From assembly GCF_024323335.1 (NCBI RefSeq), contig NC_066583.1, forward strand, positions 410,886,031 to 410,950,030: DNA of 64,000 nucleotides. Direction: 5' to 3'. The translations under genes and the position numbers were made by a program. The stretch is from Lathyrus oleraceus (lineage: Eukaryota > Streptophyta > Magnoliopsida > Fabales > Fabaceae). How positions within the stretch are numbered: the first letter of the stretch is position 1; every line of letters starts with the position of its first letter. The notes beneath the pieces were generated by a model. The model worked only from the letters and a program-made list of their open reading frames with translations, did not search any database and was not told the DNA's origin. Below are positions 11,792-23,851 of this stretch, in pieces.

Positions 11792-14194
11792 GGCCATGAG
11801 ATTAATTTTTACACACTTCCAAATTTGGAAAATTTTGAAATTCTCCTTTGCATGGTTGCATGGGCGTGTGCTAGGCCCATGAGATAATGTGATCTAATCC
11901 ATAATTGAATGTTAATCATGTTGAAACCATGTTTGAAGGCCATGCAAATATGTATGAAAAATGGAAGTTGAAATTATCCAAATGGTCCTTTAACTTACAC
12001 CCATGCACAAATCCCTCATACTTTGGCCAAATGAGATGATCTTGGACGTTTTGGAAAGGTGAGATCAAGGGGAACAACTTTTATGTTGAACAAGTTTTCA
12101 TTAGAATATTGTATCAAAAAGAACTTTGAGGTGGAAGTTTGGGAAATCAAACATATTTGAAAATTTTCTAAGTCCCAAGTCAAATGTTCACTTCTTCCAC
12201 CTTAAATAACTTTTTCTATGGACTTCAAATGAGAAACGTTCCTTCATAAAAGTTGTATCTCTTTCAAACCCCTTAAATTTGGTAACAAATTGGAACTCAT
12301 TTGGATTTATCATGAAGGAGTTATGCATTTTAGAAGTTGACGAAAATCACTTGTTCAATGGTATTGGCCCAAAATGACCTATAATGTTTTCTCTTGGAAC
12401 ATGCATTTGCAAGTTGAATTTGAACTTCCTCCAAACATAAACGCTGAAGTAGACATATTGAATTTGATCATGAAATTTGAATGAATTTAATATCATAAAT
12501 ATTGATCAAGTTATGGTGTTGGGAAGTTGACCTCCAAATAGGGTTCAAACAAAATGACCTATAATCTTTCACCATAAAAAAATGACTTTACAAGAAAAAC
12601 TAGCTATAGACTTCAACATGAAAGTTGTTTGGAATTTCACTTTGAGTAATTTTGAGCTGATAATAATTTTCATATGTGTAAGACCCTAATTTTAACCCTA
12701 AGATCCCTCATGGCATCATATCATTGCTCAATGCATCTGCCTTAAGGATCATAGCATCTTCGCTCCTTTACCCTAGGGTTGGGACTTGTGTGAGTTGGTT
12801 TGAGACCACCAAGCATTCTTGAATTTTATATTATTGCTTTTCTTATTTTGTTTACTAACCAAAAATACAAAAATATGTCACTAACTTGTTTTATTTTGAA
12901 GCTTAAGCAATCATGAGATCCAAGGCTCCTAGAAGGCTCCTATGATCATTGAAATGGCCAGATGAAGATGAAAGCAAGCATGACAATGGTTCCCAAAGCT
13001 CTCAATTATAATATATGCCTCCCAATTATCTCAATTTTTCAATTTGATCAAGATAAACCAAAAGGCTTGAGGATTGTTTCCCAAGGAAACCCTAATTCAA
13101 CTATGCATTCACTATGCCTTGCTCATGAAGCAACCTTAACCTATGATCAAATAAAATCAATGGAAGTTCTTTCATTCACCATTTTATGCATATATGAGCC
13201 TATGTGAGTGTCCTCAATCATTTATTCATCAAGATTTGAAGTTTGGACTTGAGAAGTTGATCAGTCAATTCATCTGACTAATTTGAAATCCACTGAGACC
13301 TAACTTTTGATGTGTTTGTCAAATGATGATAACCCCAAGAGAAAAACTATTCTTAATAACCATATGAACAACTTTCATGTTCGTCAAAAATCCATTTGAA
13401 ACTTGGAAGGTCATCATTCATTTTAAAACACTATAGGTCATTTTGACTGAAACCCTGATTTTAGGTCAACTTCCCAAGAACCTAACTCTTTCATTTTTTA
13501 TGTTTTTGAGGTGATACCAATTGAATTAGAAATATTAAGATGTATACTTAAATTGTTATGTTGGACAAAATTCCATAATCCTAAAAGAAACACACGTGAT
13601 AATACAAAACATTATAGGTCACTTTGGACCAAAGCCATTGAAGTGTGAAAAAGTACAACTTCAAGTACCGATAACATTCTCATCAAAAATCCAAATGACG
13701 CAAAATTTAAGTTCAAGTTGATTGTCTTGAAAATAGCTACAACTTTGATGTTTGAGGTTTTGCCATATGAGGCTTTCATCAATGAAACATAAGGGTTTTA
13801 AGTTGGTCCATTTTGGCAAATTTCTCAAATACATGTGTTGTACATTGAACTACATGGCCTGTTTTCAATATTTTCCAAACTCCAAATGGATTTTTGTTCA
13901 ACATAACATTTGTTCCTTATGTCAAGACCTTTCCAACAAATACCCACATGCTTATGTTTGGATTTTCTAATTGGTATTTTCGAAAAGGTGAAGTTTTATG
14001 ATCATTTATGGAAACCAAGTGAAATCTTTGTGCATAAGCTAATTCATTGCAATCTTCATGTCCAAACCATCTCATAATCATTTCAGCTTGCATTTGCAAT
14101 GGTTTTGGGCCTCAGATGCGCCTGTACAAGCCCATGCATGGAGGACCCAAATTCATGCACACGATTTGTTCACACACCTTGCATCAGCTGTGGC

Positions 14195-14203
14195 TATAAA
14201 TAG
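14195..14203 (+). promoter_or_regulatory. TATA box of Ogre-1 LTR
   Basis: TATAAATAG in the context GGCTATAAATAGAAGC, a textbook plant TATA box about 1.5 kb into the LTR. Transcription would be expected to start about 30 bp downstream, giving an R-U5 of more than 3 kb. Confidence 0.65.
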
Positions 14204-16269
14204 AAGCTTCATTTCATTCATTTCTCAACCTGAAGGCGCCTGAAACTCTACTGAACTGATTCCCCACCCTCTCACCAAATGAATTTGCAATTTCACTTTC
14301 ATTTTTCGAGTGTGATTTTCAACATCAGTTGATTATCATCACTAATTCCTAAGCCTAGCTCTCATACCAAGCATCCAGATCAAGTTGCAAGCAAAGGATT
14401 GGTTGAATTATGCTCTTGAAAGCTACACTACAAAGGTTTATTCTCCAACTTTTTTCCTTCGAATCTCTTTGAATATTGTGCATTGCTTGGTTTGGTTGGC
14501 ATTTCTGAAGTCCTCATGTGAGAGGCAATTGATTTGTGGTTTTAATTTTGAGAATTGGTTAACTTCAGATTGAATACCTCATTTTTCAACCTCAAGTTTC
14601 TTCCTCCATAAGAATCTTGAGAGGAAACTAAGGTCACAGGGGTGATGTACATCACCCCAGCTTTCGAATGGTATATGGATCGTGTGCTATGGTTGAGGTT
14701 TCAAAACCTGCAACTGGTGGCCGGATTATGGCTTCTCACCGGAGAAGACGGTGGTTTCCACCACCGTCCCCACGCGTCCAAACCCTGGACATTGGATGAG
14801 TGTTTCCAGATCTAATCTTGACTGTTGAATGTTATGACTTTATTTAATGTTGAATTCCACGCTATTGACTAGTGTGTACCATACGCGCGCACTTGATAGC
14901 CATGTGATCAGCCACGTCAATTAATGAAGTGGGATCTGACGCCTGTGGATTGTTCCAATTTCTGAATTTCCATTTTATTTTCTTTTATTCCAATTATGTT
15001 TAAAAATTCATAACTTCTTTATTTGGAATCACAAAAATATGGGACCAATTGCAAAAAAATTCTCTTAAACTCTAGTTTCATAAAAAGATTTTTAATTATT
15101 TTTGTGATTCCATTTAATATTCTTTGTGAATTATTTCATTTCTGATTGTTTTTAATTCATTTGAAATACCATTTGATATTCAAAAATGTCAAAAATATTT
15201 TCTTAACATCTTTGGATAATGATAAGTCTATGAAAAATATTCTCACCAATTTCTTAATTGATTTGAGATTTATTTGAGATTTTAGTCCAATTTTGTTATT
15301 TTTCTTCATTTTTAATTGTTTAAAATTAGTTTCTGTTTTCAAAAAATTTTGAGAAGTTTTGTCAAACCTAGTTTGACCTTGTTAGACTTATGATGATCCA
15401 ATTGGACTTATCCAAGTTGATTTGAATTGGATTTGAAGTTTGACCTTTATTTGTTTATTTTATTTTATGTATTTATTTTAATTCCCAAAATACCAAAAAT
15501 ATGTTTGACCTTTCTTGACTTCTAATCTTCATTTCACTTCTGTTTACCATTGATTAATGTTGATTCCATTCATGTTTGATCAATGTGTTTTGGTTATGTC
15601 ATTTGATTTCTCATTTTGGTTCATTTCATTTCCATCTTCATCTTCTTCTTTTCCTTTTGACCAATGAGTTAATGATTTATGGTTAGCCTTGACATATGAG
15701 AGGCTTAACCTTCTTTGACCCAAATCAAATTCATCTTGATCAAAGATCAAGTGAATTGCTTTGTGTCCAAGATAGGTTGCTTCTTGGTCAAGCAAAGAAC
15801 CTAAAATCCATACAAGGTCATTCTTCTTTTCTTTTGGCATGGCAAGTTGTAGGAGCTTGGCTTACTAGTCATGGTCTCTAACTTGTGTTTATTTGCCTAT
15901 AGTTTTATTGACCGGCCTCAGATAGGTGTGACTACTACATTAGTCCACTTACGATTTCTTAACATAGCGCTAAATTGCCTTATGGCACACTAACATTAAC
16001 TACTAATCACTAACTTTAATTCAAGCATTTAATTCTTGCAATTTACTTTAATGCAATTTAATTTCTTGCTCATTTTTTCATATTGCCTTTTTTACTTTGC
16101 TCACTTGAGCTCGTGTTTATGTTTATGCCATTTGCCTTTTGCTCACTTGAGCACATTATTGTGTAAATATACTATTCCCTTGTGCTTGTTTTGTTTTTGT
16201 TTGTGTGACCCAATGCAAATGGAGAAAGGACTTAGAATTAGGACCTTACCTATGCTAAATGGAGTTTCA

Positions 16270-16345
16270 AGAGCAACTAGTCCTCATGCCTTTAGAATGC
16301 TAAAATTATTGAAGAGCAACTAGGCCTCATGCCTTTAGAATGCTT
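16270..16345 (+). repeat. 44-bp tandem duplication in Ogre-1 LTR
   Basis: Two units start GAGCAACTAG at 16270 and 16314 and share CCTCATGCCTTTAGAATGCT. The same pair is present in the 3' LTR fragment (from about 28980), so it predates insertion of this element. Confidence 0.8.
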
Positions 16346-17167
16346 AATATTTGAGGTTAACTTGAAAGGACCCCTAATCTAAACTCTCTCTTTGTCCATT
16401 TCTTATTTGCATTGTGAACTTTTTGATTGTTTGTTCTTGTGTGATAGGGATTCCAAACTTGAGCTAATTAGAAGGACCATTGTCATGAGCATCCAGGTTA
16501 AGAGAGACAAGCCAAATGGAGATCCTAGGAGCTTGATTGAATATTTGCTTGATTGCTTGAATTAATTGCTTATTTCTTGCTAAGTCCAAAGGAAAGGAGC
16601 ATCTTGGATCATCTTTATGATCTCAAGAAAGGAACTCCAAGGGTTTTATTTCTCGTCTCTCATCTTTGCATGTTTAGGACCTAGCCCTTCTCTTCTTCTC
16701 TCCACTCTAACCCAAGCCAAACTTATTTTGTGCAAACATTGACATTGTTTTCAAAAATTAGAAACCTAGGCACTATGCCTTTGATTTTTCCAACTCTTTT
16801 CATAACACTTATTTTGAATTGAACCTTAAGTCAACTTTGACTTCCTTTTGTGAATACTTCTAATTTGGTAAATCCAACTCACTTCAAATTCTTGTGTGGT
16901 TCTAATGACCACTTTTTGTTAAAATCTTTTCATAAACATTAGCTATTAGGTTTGAGTTATCTTAGTGGTTGATGTAAACCTCACCTTATCCTTAGGAATT
17001 GGACTATAAGTCTTCCATACTTATTATAGGGTGGATCCCTCACTAGTATGTTGAACTCTCTTCACATGGTGGATTATGGTTTAGGTTGAGTTTTCTCCCT
17101 TTGATAACAAAAGACCTTAAGGCTTTTGATCAATCAATTCACCAACTTCTTTTGAGATTTTTACCCC

Positions 17168-17212
17168 GAACTATGAGGTTTTTATCCTACCCTTGTGATG
17201 GTACGTAGGCAA
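17168..17212 (+). promoter_or_regulatory. Conserved LTR hairpin, copy 2 (Ogre-1 5' LTR)
   Basis: GAACTATGAGG...GGTACGTAGGC. The outer stem CTATG/CGTAG uses one G-U pair; the inner stem is TACC/GGTA. It ends 356 bp before the LTR 3' end. Confidence 0.62.
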
Positions 17213-17498
17213 TGGGTTTATCCATTCAAAAAACAAAATTGTAAATAACTTGTATATTCTTTTCTCATCTCCCTAATCATGTTTGCACAAATATTTTCAC
17301 AAATACCAACCTACCATACAACATTTGCAAAAAGGGCTCCCTTAGAGTACTAAGGATGTTTTGGATGCTTAAAACCTTCCCATTGCATAACCAACCCCCT
17401 TACCCAGATCTCTGACATTTTTATTAGTTTTTGATTTGATAACACTTCTCGGTTTTTGTTCGCTTTCTAACCTTTCCTTTGGATAAATAGAAGTGCGG

Positions 17499-17507
17499 TG
17501 GCGACTC
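17499..17507 (+). other. U5 copy of the PBS first half (Ogre-1)
   Basis: TGGCGACTC inside the LTR, exactly matching the first nine bases of the primer site that starts 76 bp downstream at 17575. Confidence 0.55.
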
Positions 17508-17574
17508 GAACTGTATGCTTACTTTTGATTTAGTCAATAAATCATAAGGTAACGAATACCCCGCTACACAAAAG

Positions 17575-17592
17575 TGGCGACTCTGCTGGGGA
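17575..17592 (+). other. Primer binding site, tRNA-Arg type (Ogre-1)
   Basis: TGGCGACTCTGCTGGGGA, six bases after the LTR end. It begins with TGG, complementary to a tRNA CCA end, and is identical to the Ogre-A site on the opposite strand at 1672-1689. Confidence 0.87.
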
Positions 17593-18493
17593 TATGACAC
17601 TCTTTCCTAGTGGGTTTTGCCTACTTTTTTCCTTTGTTATATTGTATGTTTATATTTTTTGTGACCTATTTTTGTGCAAATTTGGGATGACTGTATTATT
17701 TGTAATGTATGATTTGCTTGATATATATACCAATTGCTTGTGTGTTTGGTGGTCTCTTGTGAGATGAGTTCTATACCCGAACTCGAGTGCACTTATGATA
17801 GGAGAATGGCATAGTCTTGTTAACTTGTGTGGAGTTATTCCTTAGCAAGTTGACTTGCAAGCCCATTCACTTGGTAGAGGTTATGTTGGGATCAATAATG
17901 TCACACGAGTAGTCGTGGTTAGGCATTACTTTTTCCAATATAAGTCTTAGAAGCCAAGGACCTTAGATTACCTAGCCCATCCTGGCCTATTTTAGGATGT
18001 AGTGCGAAGATCGTTCAAGTGTAAAATTTGATACGATTGTTACGCGATACTACACTCATAAGAGTCTCTCTTGAGAATATTTTTGGAATACGAGTAGTCC
18101 TTTATCCGATAATATCCGAAAGATGAGATGATGACTATGGGAACCTCTTTTAGAACATGATCGTCAGGTTTAACGATAGTACACTCTCTTTGGGTGGTCC
18201 TTAACCGAGACTCCATGCTCGTGACTTGCAACAAACCATTGATTCGCGGTTGATCCGTTCTCGTATATCCTCAATATCAATGGAACTTGGGTGTTGATAA
18301 GGTGTAAACCATAATCCACCAAAATGGATGATTGATATTAAGGATGACTTGATCCATCCCGTTACTTTTGTGTGGTGTGATTTGCTTGATCCTTGAGTGT
18401 GATTGTTGCATCCATGCATTCATACAGATCCATATCATCAACAATGAAAAAATTTCAAGGAACTTAAGAGGTCTATTTGCAAATTTTCAGACA
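17593..18493 (+). other. Ogre-1 5' leader
   Basis: Non-coding sequence between primer site and ORF1, alignable with the leaders of Ogre-A (reverse) and Ogre-2. It has no ORF. Conserved blocks include the stretches around 'ctccatgctcgtgac' and 'ccaccaaaatgg'. Confidence 0.7.
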
Positions 18494-19943
18494 GGGATAA
18501 GCAAAGAAGGAATACGAAGAAGTACAGTTTCAGACAACCTGAATTGAAAGAGTTAAGGAGTTTGACATCCTATGTATTAGATCCCTTGGATTCACAGCTC
18601 GCCATGGGAAGCTTCTGTCTATTCTTGCTACTCAGGTGGATAAAGGTCTGATGAGTGTGTTGGTGCAGTTCTACGATCCTTTGTACCGTTGCTTCACTTT
18701 CTCAGATTTCCAGCTTTTTCCTACGCTTGAGGAGTATGTCTATCTTGTGGGTATACCTATCCTAGATCAGTTGTCGTTAAGTGTCTTGGAGAGAGTTCCT
18801 TCTTCCCAAGAGATTGTTGATCTGTTGCATATAGATGAATCTTATATTGGTGCTCATATGACTACCAAAGGTGGAATTCAAGATCTCCCATCTGATTTCC
18901 TCATTGCTCAAGCTACTTTGTTTGGGAAGGCCATGAGTGAGGACGCCTTTGAGGACATATTTGTACTTCTCATCTATGGGCTAGTGTTATTCCCCAATAT
19001 CGACAATTTTGTGGATGTGAGCGCTATTAGGATTTTCTCTACTCTTAATCCCGTTCCTACTCTGTTGGGTGACATTTAATTTTCTTTGCATATGAGGAAT
19101 GCAAAGGGTGGTGGTACCATTATGTGATGTTTGCCTCTGTTATACAAGTGGTTTATTTCGCACTTGCCACAGACGCTCACCTTCAAGGAGAACAAAGGAT
19201 GTCTACGGTGGCCTACGAGACTTATGTCTCTCACTAATGATGATATCTTTTGGTACAACCGTGTGTATGGTGGTGTGCAGATTATTGACTCTTGTGGTGA
19301 ATTCTCCAATGTGCCTCTTCTTGGTACATGTGGTGGGATTAACTACGACCCTATTTTGACACGCCGTCCGCTTGGGTTCCCCTTAAAGGATAAACCTAAT
19401 AACATTTTGTTATAAGGCGTGTTCCTTCAAGTGGGTAAAGATCCCCAAAACTTGAAGGGAAGAATGGTTCGCACTTGGTGCAAGATTCATAGGAAGGGAA
19501 GGAAAGAGCTTGGTCCGAAGAACTGTATTGCTTTGGAACCCTACACCTCGTGGGTGAGGAGGAGAGCTTATGAGTACCGCATGCCCTATGACTATCCGAG
19601 ACCTACACCTATGGTTATGGTTGGGCCTTCAACCCTCCCTAACCAAGGAGTAGAGAAGTTGAGAGATGAAGACCGTTCGCGTGCTTGGGTCCGTGAGCGA
19701 GAGGAGCTACTTCAGCAACTCAGAGATAAGGATGCTTTGATAGAATTTCTGGAGCATCAGGTTATCGACGAACCTGGTGATGTGGTGACTTCTCTTCTTC
19801 CTCAGTCATCCAAATTTTGGAATAGGAAGTATGATCGACTCGCCAAGGAGAAGGAGGATATGGAGGCAACCTTTGAGAGAGAGGTGAAGAGGCTTCGTGC
19901 AGCTTATCTTCCGGTCTCGAGAGCTTTGGACGATTGCTTCTAG
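18494..19943 (+). pseudogene. Ogre-1 ORF1 (PMD-like N-terminus, coiled-coil C-terminus)
   Basis: The ancestral start has decayed (no ATG where Ogre-A has MDYGRR). Homology begins with NTKKYSFRQPELKELRS. A one-base deletion near 18590 shifts the frame. The main block from 18636 carries VLVQFYDPLYRCFTF and FPTLEEYVYLVGIPI, FVLLIYGLVLFPNIDNFVD and PVPTLLGD, ending at a stop at 19077. After degenerate sequence (TFKENKGCLRWPTRL; GTCGGINYDP) a second block at 19419-19943 gives a basic domain (WCKIHRKGRKELGPKNC) and a charged, probably coiled-coil tail (REELLQQLRDKDALIEFLEH) ending at TAG 19941. Whole-protein length would be about 480 residues. The function of Ogre ORF1 is not known. The core resembles plant mobile domains in length and in its 'F.FP...TLEEY..L.GIP' pattern. 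Confidence 0.8.
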
Positions 19944-20232
19944 GGTTCCATAGGATGTTATTTTCCTTCTCTCTTGTATTGTATTTGGTTACCAAGACTG
20001 TACTTCTTTGGTGTAAAAAAATTTCCATATATTATTGATATGAATATTCCATTATATGTATAAATGATTAATATTTTCTAAATATTTGCAAATAGATCTC
20101 TAAAAAAATCCCTCTGATAAAAAAAAACAAATCATATGCACAAGCATTGCATGCATCATATGCACAAGCAGGTTTTGTTCAGGGCTTCTTGATCACTGGT
20201 CTAACTCTGTGTTCTTCATATATTTTAAAGAC
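19944..20232 (+). other. Spacer between ORF1 and gag (Ogre-1)
   Basis: AT-rich and non-coding. It corresponds to 55989-56202 in Ogre-2. Both spacers end in a CAG|GTTT-like sequence shortly before gag (20170; 56187), which resembles a splice acceptor, but I see no matching conserved GT donor after ORF1. Confidence 0.5.
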
Positions 20233-23200
20233 AAGCTGACGCACCGGTACTACACCAGAGCCAACTCTTCAAAGCTAATGGATCACCTTGAGCAAGAAAA
20301 CAGAGAACTCAAGGAGGAAGTGGCTAGGTTGACTTCCCTGATGGAGTCATTCCTGGCCGTCCAAAGCCAGTCTTCTCCGACGCCTTGAACTCCTCCCTAG
20401 AGGACGGTCATTTCAGAGGTAGCTTCCTCTACCGTGTCTGCTGCCAGTGCTCATTTTGCTCCGTCTTCTATGCCATCCGGGTTTCCCTGGGGGATGCCCG
20501 CAAATTTTGTTCCAGAGGGTCTCGCCCCTACTTTTGCTTTTCTACCGGCATCTAGCCCGGTCCTTGCTGTGCCACCTCCAGTTGTGCATACTTTGCCGAG
20601 AGTTGATGACACCATTTATCACTCTGAGCCATCTGAGGGACTAGATGTGCACGAAAAAATGGATGTTGTGAATGACCAATTCCTTGAGCTGCGCAAGGAA
20701 CTAAAGACTCTAAGAGGGAAAGACCTCTTCGGTAAATCTGCTGCTGAGTTGTGCCTTGTGCCCAACGTCAAGATTCCTATCAAATTCAAAGTACCTGACT
20801 TTGAAAAGTACAAGGGGAACACTTTCCCTCTCAACCATCTTGTGATGTACGCACGCAAGATGTCAACTCAGACTGACAATGATCAACTCCTCATCCCCTA
20901 TTTCCAGGATAGCCTGTTCGGTGCCGCATTGAGATGGTACATGGGTGTGGATAGTGCGAACATCCGCTCCTTCAACGACCTTGGCGAAGCTTTTGTCAAG
21001 CAATACAAGTACAACGTTGGTATGGCTCCCGATAGGGACCAACTTAGGGCTATGTCCTAGAAGGAAAAGGAAACGTTCAAGGAGTACGCCCAAATATGGC
21101 GTCAATTGGCTGCACAAATTGTGCCCCTGCTCGAAAAGAAAGAAATGACGAAGATCTTTCTCAAGACTTTAAGCTTTTTCTACTACGAGCGGATGATCGC
21201 TAGTGCTCCCTTTGACTTCATCGAGATGGTGAACATGGGGATGCGACTAGAGGAAGGATTCAGGGAAGGACGCTTAACCAGAAAAGAAGGCTCTTTTGCC
21301 AAACTTTATGGGGCATTTTCCAAGAAGAATGAGGGAGAGGCACATGTTATGTCCTCCCATATTAAATAAAGAAGACACTATGTGAAGAGGAAGACTGTGC
21401 GCCCCGCCAGTAACCAGCACCAGGTGGCTCATATAGCACCTGCCTTTAGGGAAAATCAACATTATCAGCATCAGAACCAGCAACAGCAACATCAATAGTA
21501 TCAACAGCAACAACATCGTCCGCAACAGCAGGCCTACCAGCCTCGAAACAACAACAATACCAACACTAGCTATGATAGGAAAAGGGTCACTTTCGATCCA
21601 ATTCCAAAGACTTATGTAGAGCTATATCCTTCATTGATTGAAAGGAAGCTGATTACTCCGCATGACCCACCTGCTGTACCGACCAACCCTCAGTGGTGGT
21701 ACAAGGCCGAGCTTCACTGTGTTTATCATTCTGGTGCTCCCGGACATGATGTGGAGAACTGATATCCTCTCAAGACCAAGGTTCAAGACCTTGTTAGAAG
21801 CGGTATTTTGTTCTTTGAGGACGTAGGTCCTAATGTTAAGAAGGACCCATTTCTCGAGCATGGGAAGGCTGCAGTTAATATGGTTCAGGGTTGCCCTAGC
21901 AAGTACAAGGTCCGATATGTCAGCCATATCAAACAATCGTTGGTCGAGATGCATAGACTGTTGTATGGATACAATCACTACGAGCATGACCATGACAGTT
22001 GTCGTGTATGCACTGTCAATGAGAGAGGATATCGCCAAGTCAGGAAAGATGTCCAAGAGATGCTGGATCAGGGTGTGATCGAGATACTTCAGAATCGTGA
22101 TGAGGATGAAGTTAATGTTATATCACCTGTATTTAGAATGCCCGAGCCAGTTGTTGTCAGATATGATGGCAGCAAGAAGAAGGTTTCTCCCTCTCTCGTT
22201 ATCAAGCCAGCGGGCCCGGTCCCATATTCTTCAGACATAGTTGTTCCCTACAGATATAACGCGGTCGCGTTGGAAGATGAGAAAGAGGTGCTTTTGCCCT
22301 CCACTTCTGTTAGAAGTATTTTTGATGTCAGTGGTTTGACCCGCAGTGGTCGTGTTTTTTCGGCACCGTCGAAACCCCAGGTTGACATGAGAAGAACCGA
22401 TGTTGTTGATGAGGTTGCCCGTCCTGTGGGGACTTCTTCTTCTTCTCCGAATCTGGCACTTTTTGTTGACAAACCTGCCGTTGTTGCTAGATCTCCTGTC
22501 CCTGTTGGCCAGAATGGCATATCGAGAGAGGACAGTGATGAGATGCTGAGACTCATCAAGAGAAGCGAATATAACGTTGTAGATCAGCTGCTTCAAACTC
22601 CATCAAAGATATTTGTTTTGTCTTTGTTGATGAACTCCGAGCCACACCGCGAAGCTTTGCAGAGGTTGTTGGACGTGGCATATGTGGATCACGATGTCAC
22701 AATAGAACAGTTTGATAGCATTGTTGCAAACATTACTGCTTGTAACAATTTGAGCTTTTGTGACGCTGATCTTCCCGAGGAGGGAAAAGACCACAATTTG
22801 GCACTACACATTTCAATAAACTGCAAGGATGATGCCTTGTCTAATGTGCTGGTAGACACAGGATCATCGCTAAATGTGTTGCAAAAATCCACTTTGGTGA
22901 AACTTTCATACCAGGGGCCTCCCATGAGGCAGAGTGGAGTGGTAGTCAAGGCTTTTAATGGATCTAGGAAGATTGTGATTGGCGAGGTTGAGCTCCCAGC
23001 AAGATTGGACCTAGTGATTTCCAGATCACTTTTCAGGTCATGGATATGCACCCATCATATAGTTGCTTGCTTGGTAGACCATGGATTCACGAGGCAGGCG
23101 CCGTGACATCCACCTTACACCAAAAGTTAAAGTTCGTCAGGAACAAGAAGTTGGTGGTGGTAGGGGAGAGAAGGCTCTCTTGGTAAGCCATTTGTCTTCT

Positions 23201-23583
23201 GTTTCTTACATAGATGCTGAGGATGAGGTTGGGACGCCGTTCCAAGCCTTGTCTATTGCTGAGCCTTCTAATAAAGGAACTTCTTCATTTGCGTCCTACA
23301 ATGATGCAAAGTTGGCCATTGAGCATGGCGCAACTACTGGTTTATGACAAATGATTAAGCTGGAAGACAATAAATCCCGGGCTGGAATAGGGTACTCTTC
23401 AGGAACTTTCAATGAGCGTAGCTTGTTTCAGAGTGGTGGTTTCATCCACACGGTCAAAGACCAAGAGGCTGCTGCTATAGTGGAAGATGATGCCGAGGAA
23501 GATTCTGGCAACTTTGTCATCCCTGGAGGAGTCTGCAATAATTGGGTCGCTGTTGATGTTCCAACGGTTGTCCATAAGTCTAC
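20233..23583 (+). pseudogene. Ogre-1 gag-protease
   Basis: The frame begins KLTHRYYTRANSSKLMDHLE. It runs through a coiled-coil start and a Pro-rich linker to the capsid-like retrotransposon gag domain (KIPIKFKVPDFEKYKGN, LRWYMGVDS, EAFVKQYKYNVGMAPDRDQL). A Gln-rich stretch (about 21420-21550) and a CVYHSGAPGHDVEN zinc-ligand segment follow. The aspartic protease has its active site VLVDTGSSLNVL intact (D at 22855-22857). All this is one frame interrupted by stops at 20386, 20398, 21058, 21367, 21496 and 21760. A one-base deletion near 23003 and a stop at 23345 follow. The stop at 21760 replaces the Cys after VEN. The frame reaches the intron donor at 23584 (VVHKST). Gag would form particles and PR would cleave the polyprotein. 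Confidence 0.9.
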
Positions 23584-23851
23584 GTAATGTGTTCACTTTT
23601 GTTTAAAAACCCTTCTCCCATGCCAAAAGGAGAAGTGATGAAATTGTTGGCACATTAATACAATGATATTCATTCAATAATTACATGTTAAATGTTTGTT
23701 TTTCCAAATTATTTTCACTTTTTGCTTTTTGCATGAAATTGGTGATCACTAAAAAACCCTAAAAAGAGAATAAAATCAATCTTTTCATCTGCATAATGAT
23801 TTGCCTTGTTTGATTTCTAAAATCTCTTTTATATCCAAAATCATTATGCAT
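23584..23851 (+). other. Ogre intron between PR and RT (268 bp), acceptor mutated
   Basis: The donor is TAC|GTAATG. The acceptor position reads TTATGCAT|GTTGATC, where Ogre-2 has TTATGCAG|GTTGGTTTC. Joining 23583 to 23852 keeps the frame (VVHKST-LIKPIEHNDPTPSP), exactly parallel to Ogre-2 (59531-59781). An intron here is an established property of Ogre. The canonical AG has become AT in this copy, so normal splicing is predicted to fail. Confidence 0.8.

Larger units (their letters stand above)
1699..12676 (-). repeat. Ogre-A 5' LTR, interrupted and missing its first ~620 bp
   Basis: The LTR 3' end (...CCGCTACA on the minus strand) lies at 1699. Two pieces, 1699-3091 and 10831-12676, align in reverse with the Ogre-2 LTR (44340-53648, minus its insertion). 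Between them lies a Sirevirus, and about 0.9 kb of LTR is missing at its right border: the pieces correspond to about 52290 and 51406 of Ogre-2. The right end stops where Ogre-1 begins (TGTAAGACC at 12677). By alignment with Ogre-2 about 620 bp of the LTR 5' end should follow, but it is not found after Ogre-1, so it was lost in the deletion that also truncated the Ogre-1 3' LTR. Confidence 0.85.
12677..17568 (+). repeat. Ogre-1 5' LTR (4892 bp)
   Basis: It begins TGTAAGACCC and ends ...CCCCGCTACA, six bases before the primer site. The downstream copy at 28459-29958 matches 15747-17248 closely, which proves the LTR identity. The length fits Ogre LTRs (about 5 kb). It is a different subfamily from the Ogre-A/Ogre-2 LTR: the ends and U5 are similar but much of U3 differs. 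No protein-coding sequence is apparent; the small ORFs within it are chance. Confidence 0.92.

Noticed and set aside
19944..20232. A second Ogre intron between ORF1 and gag
   Set aside because: Only an acceptor-like CAG is conserved. No shared GT donor or frame logic supports it.
21808..22596. Minus-strand ORFs opposite the gag-PR of Ogre-1
   Set aside because: Shadows of the conserved gag-PR frame.
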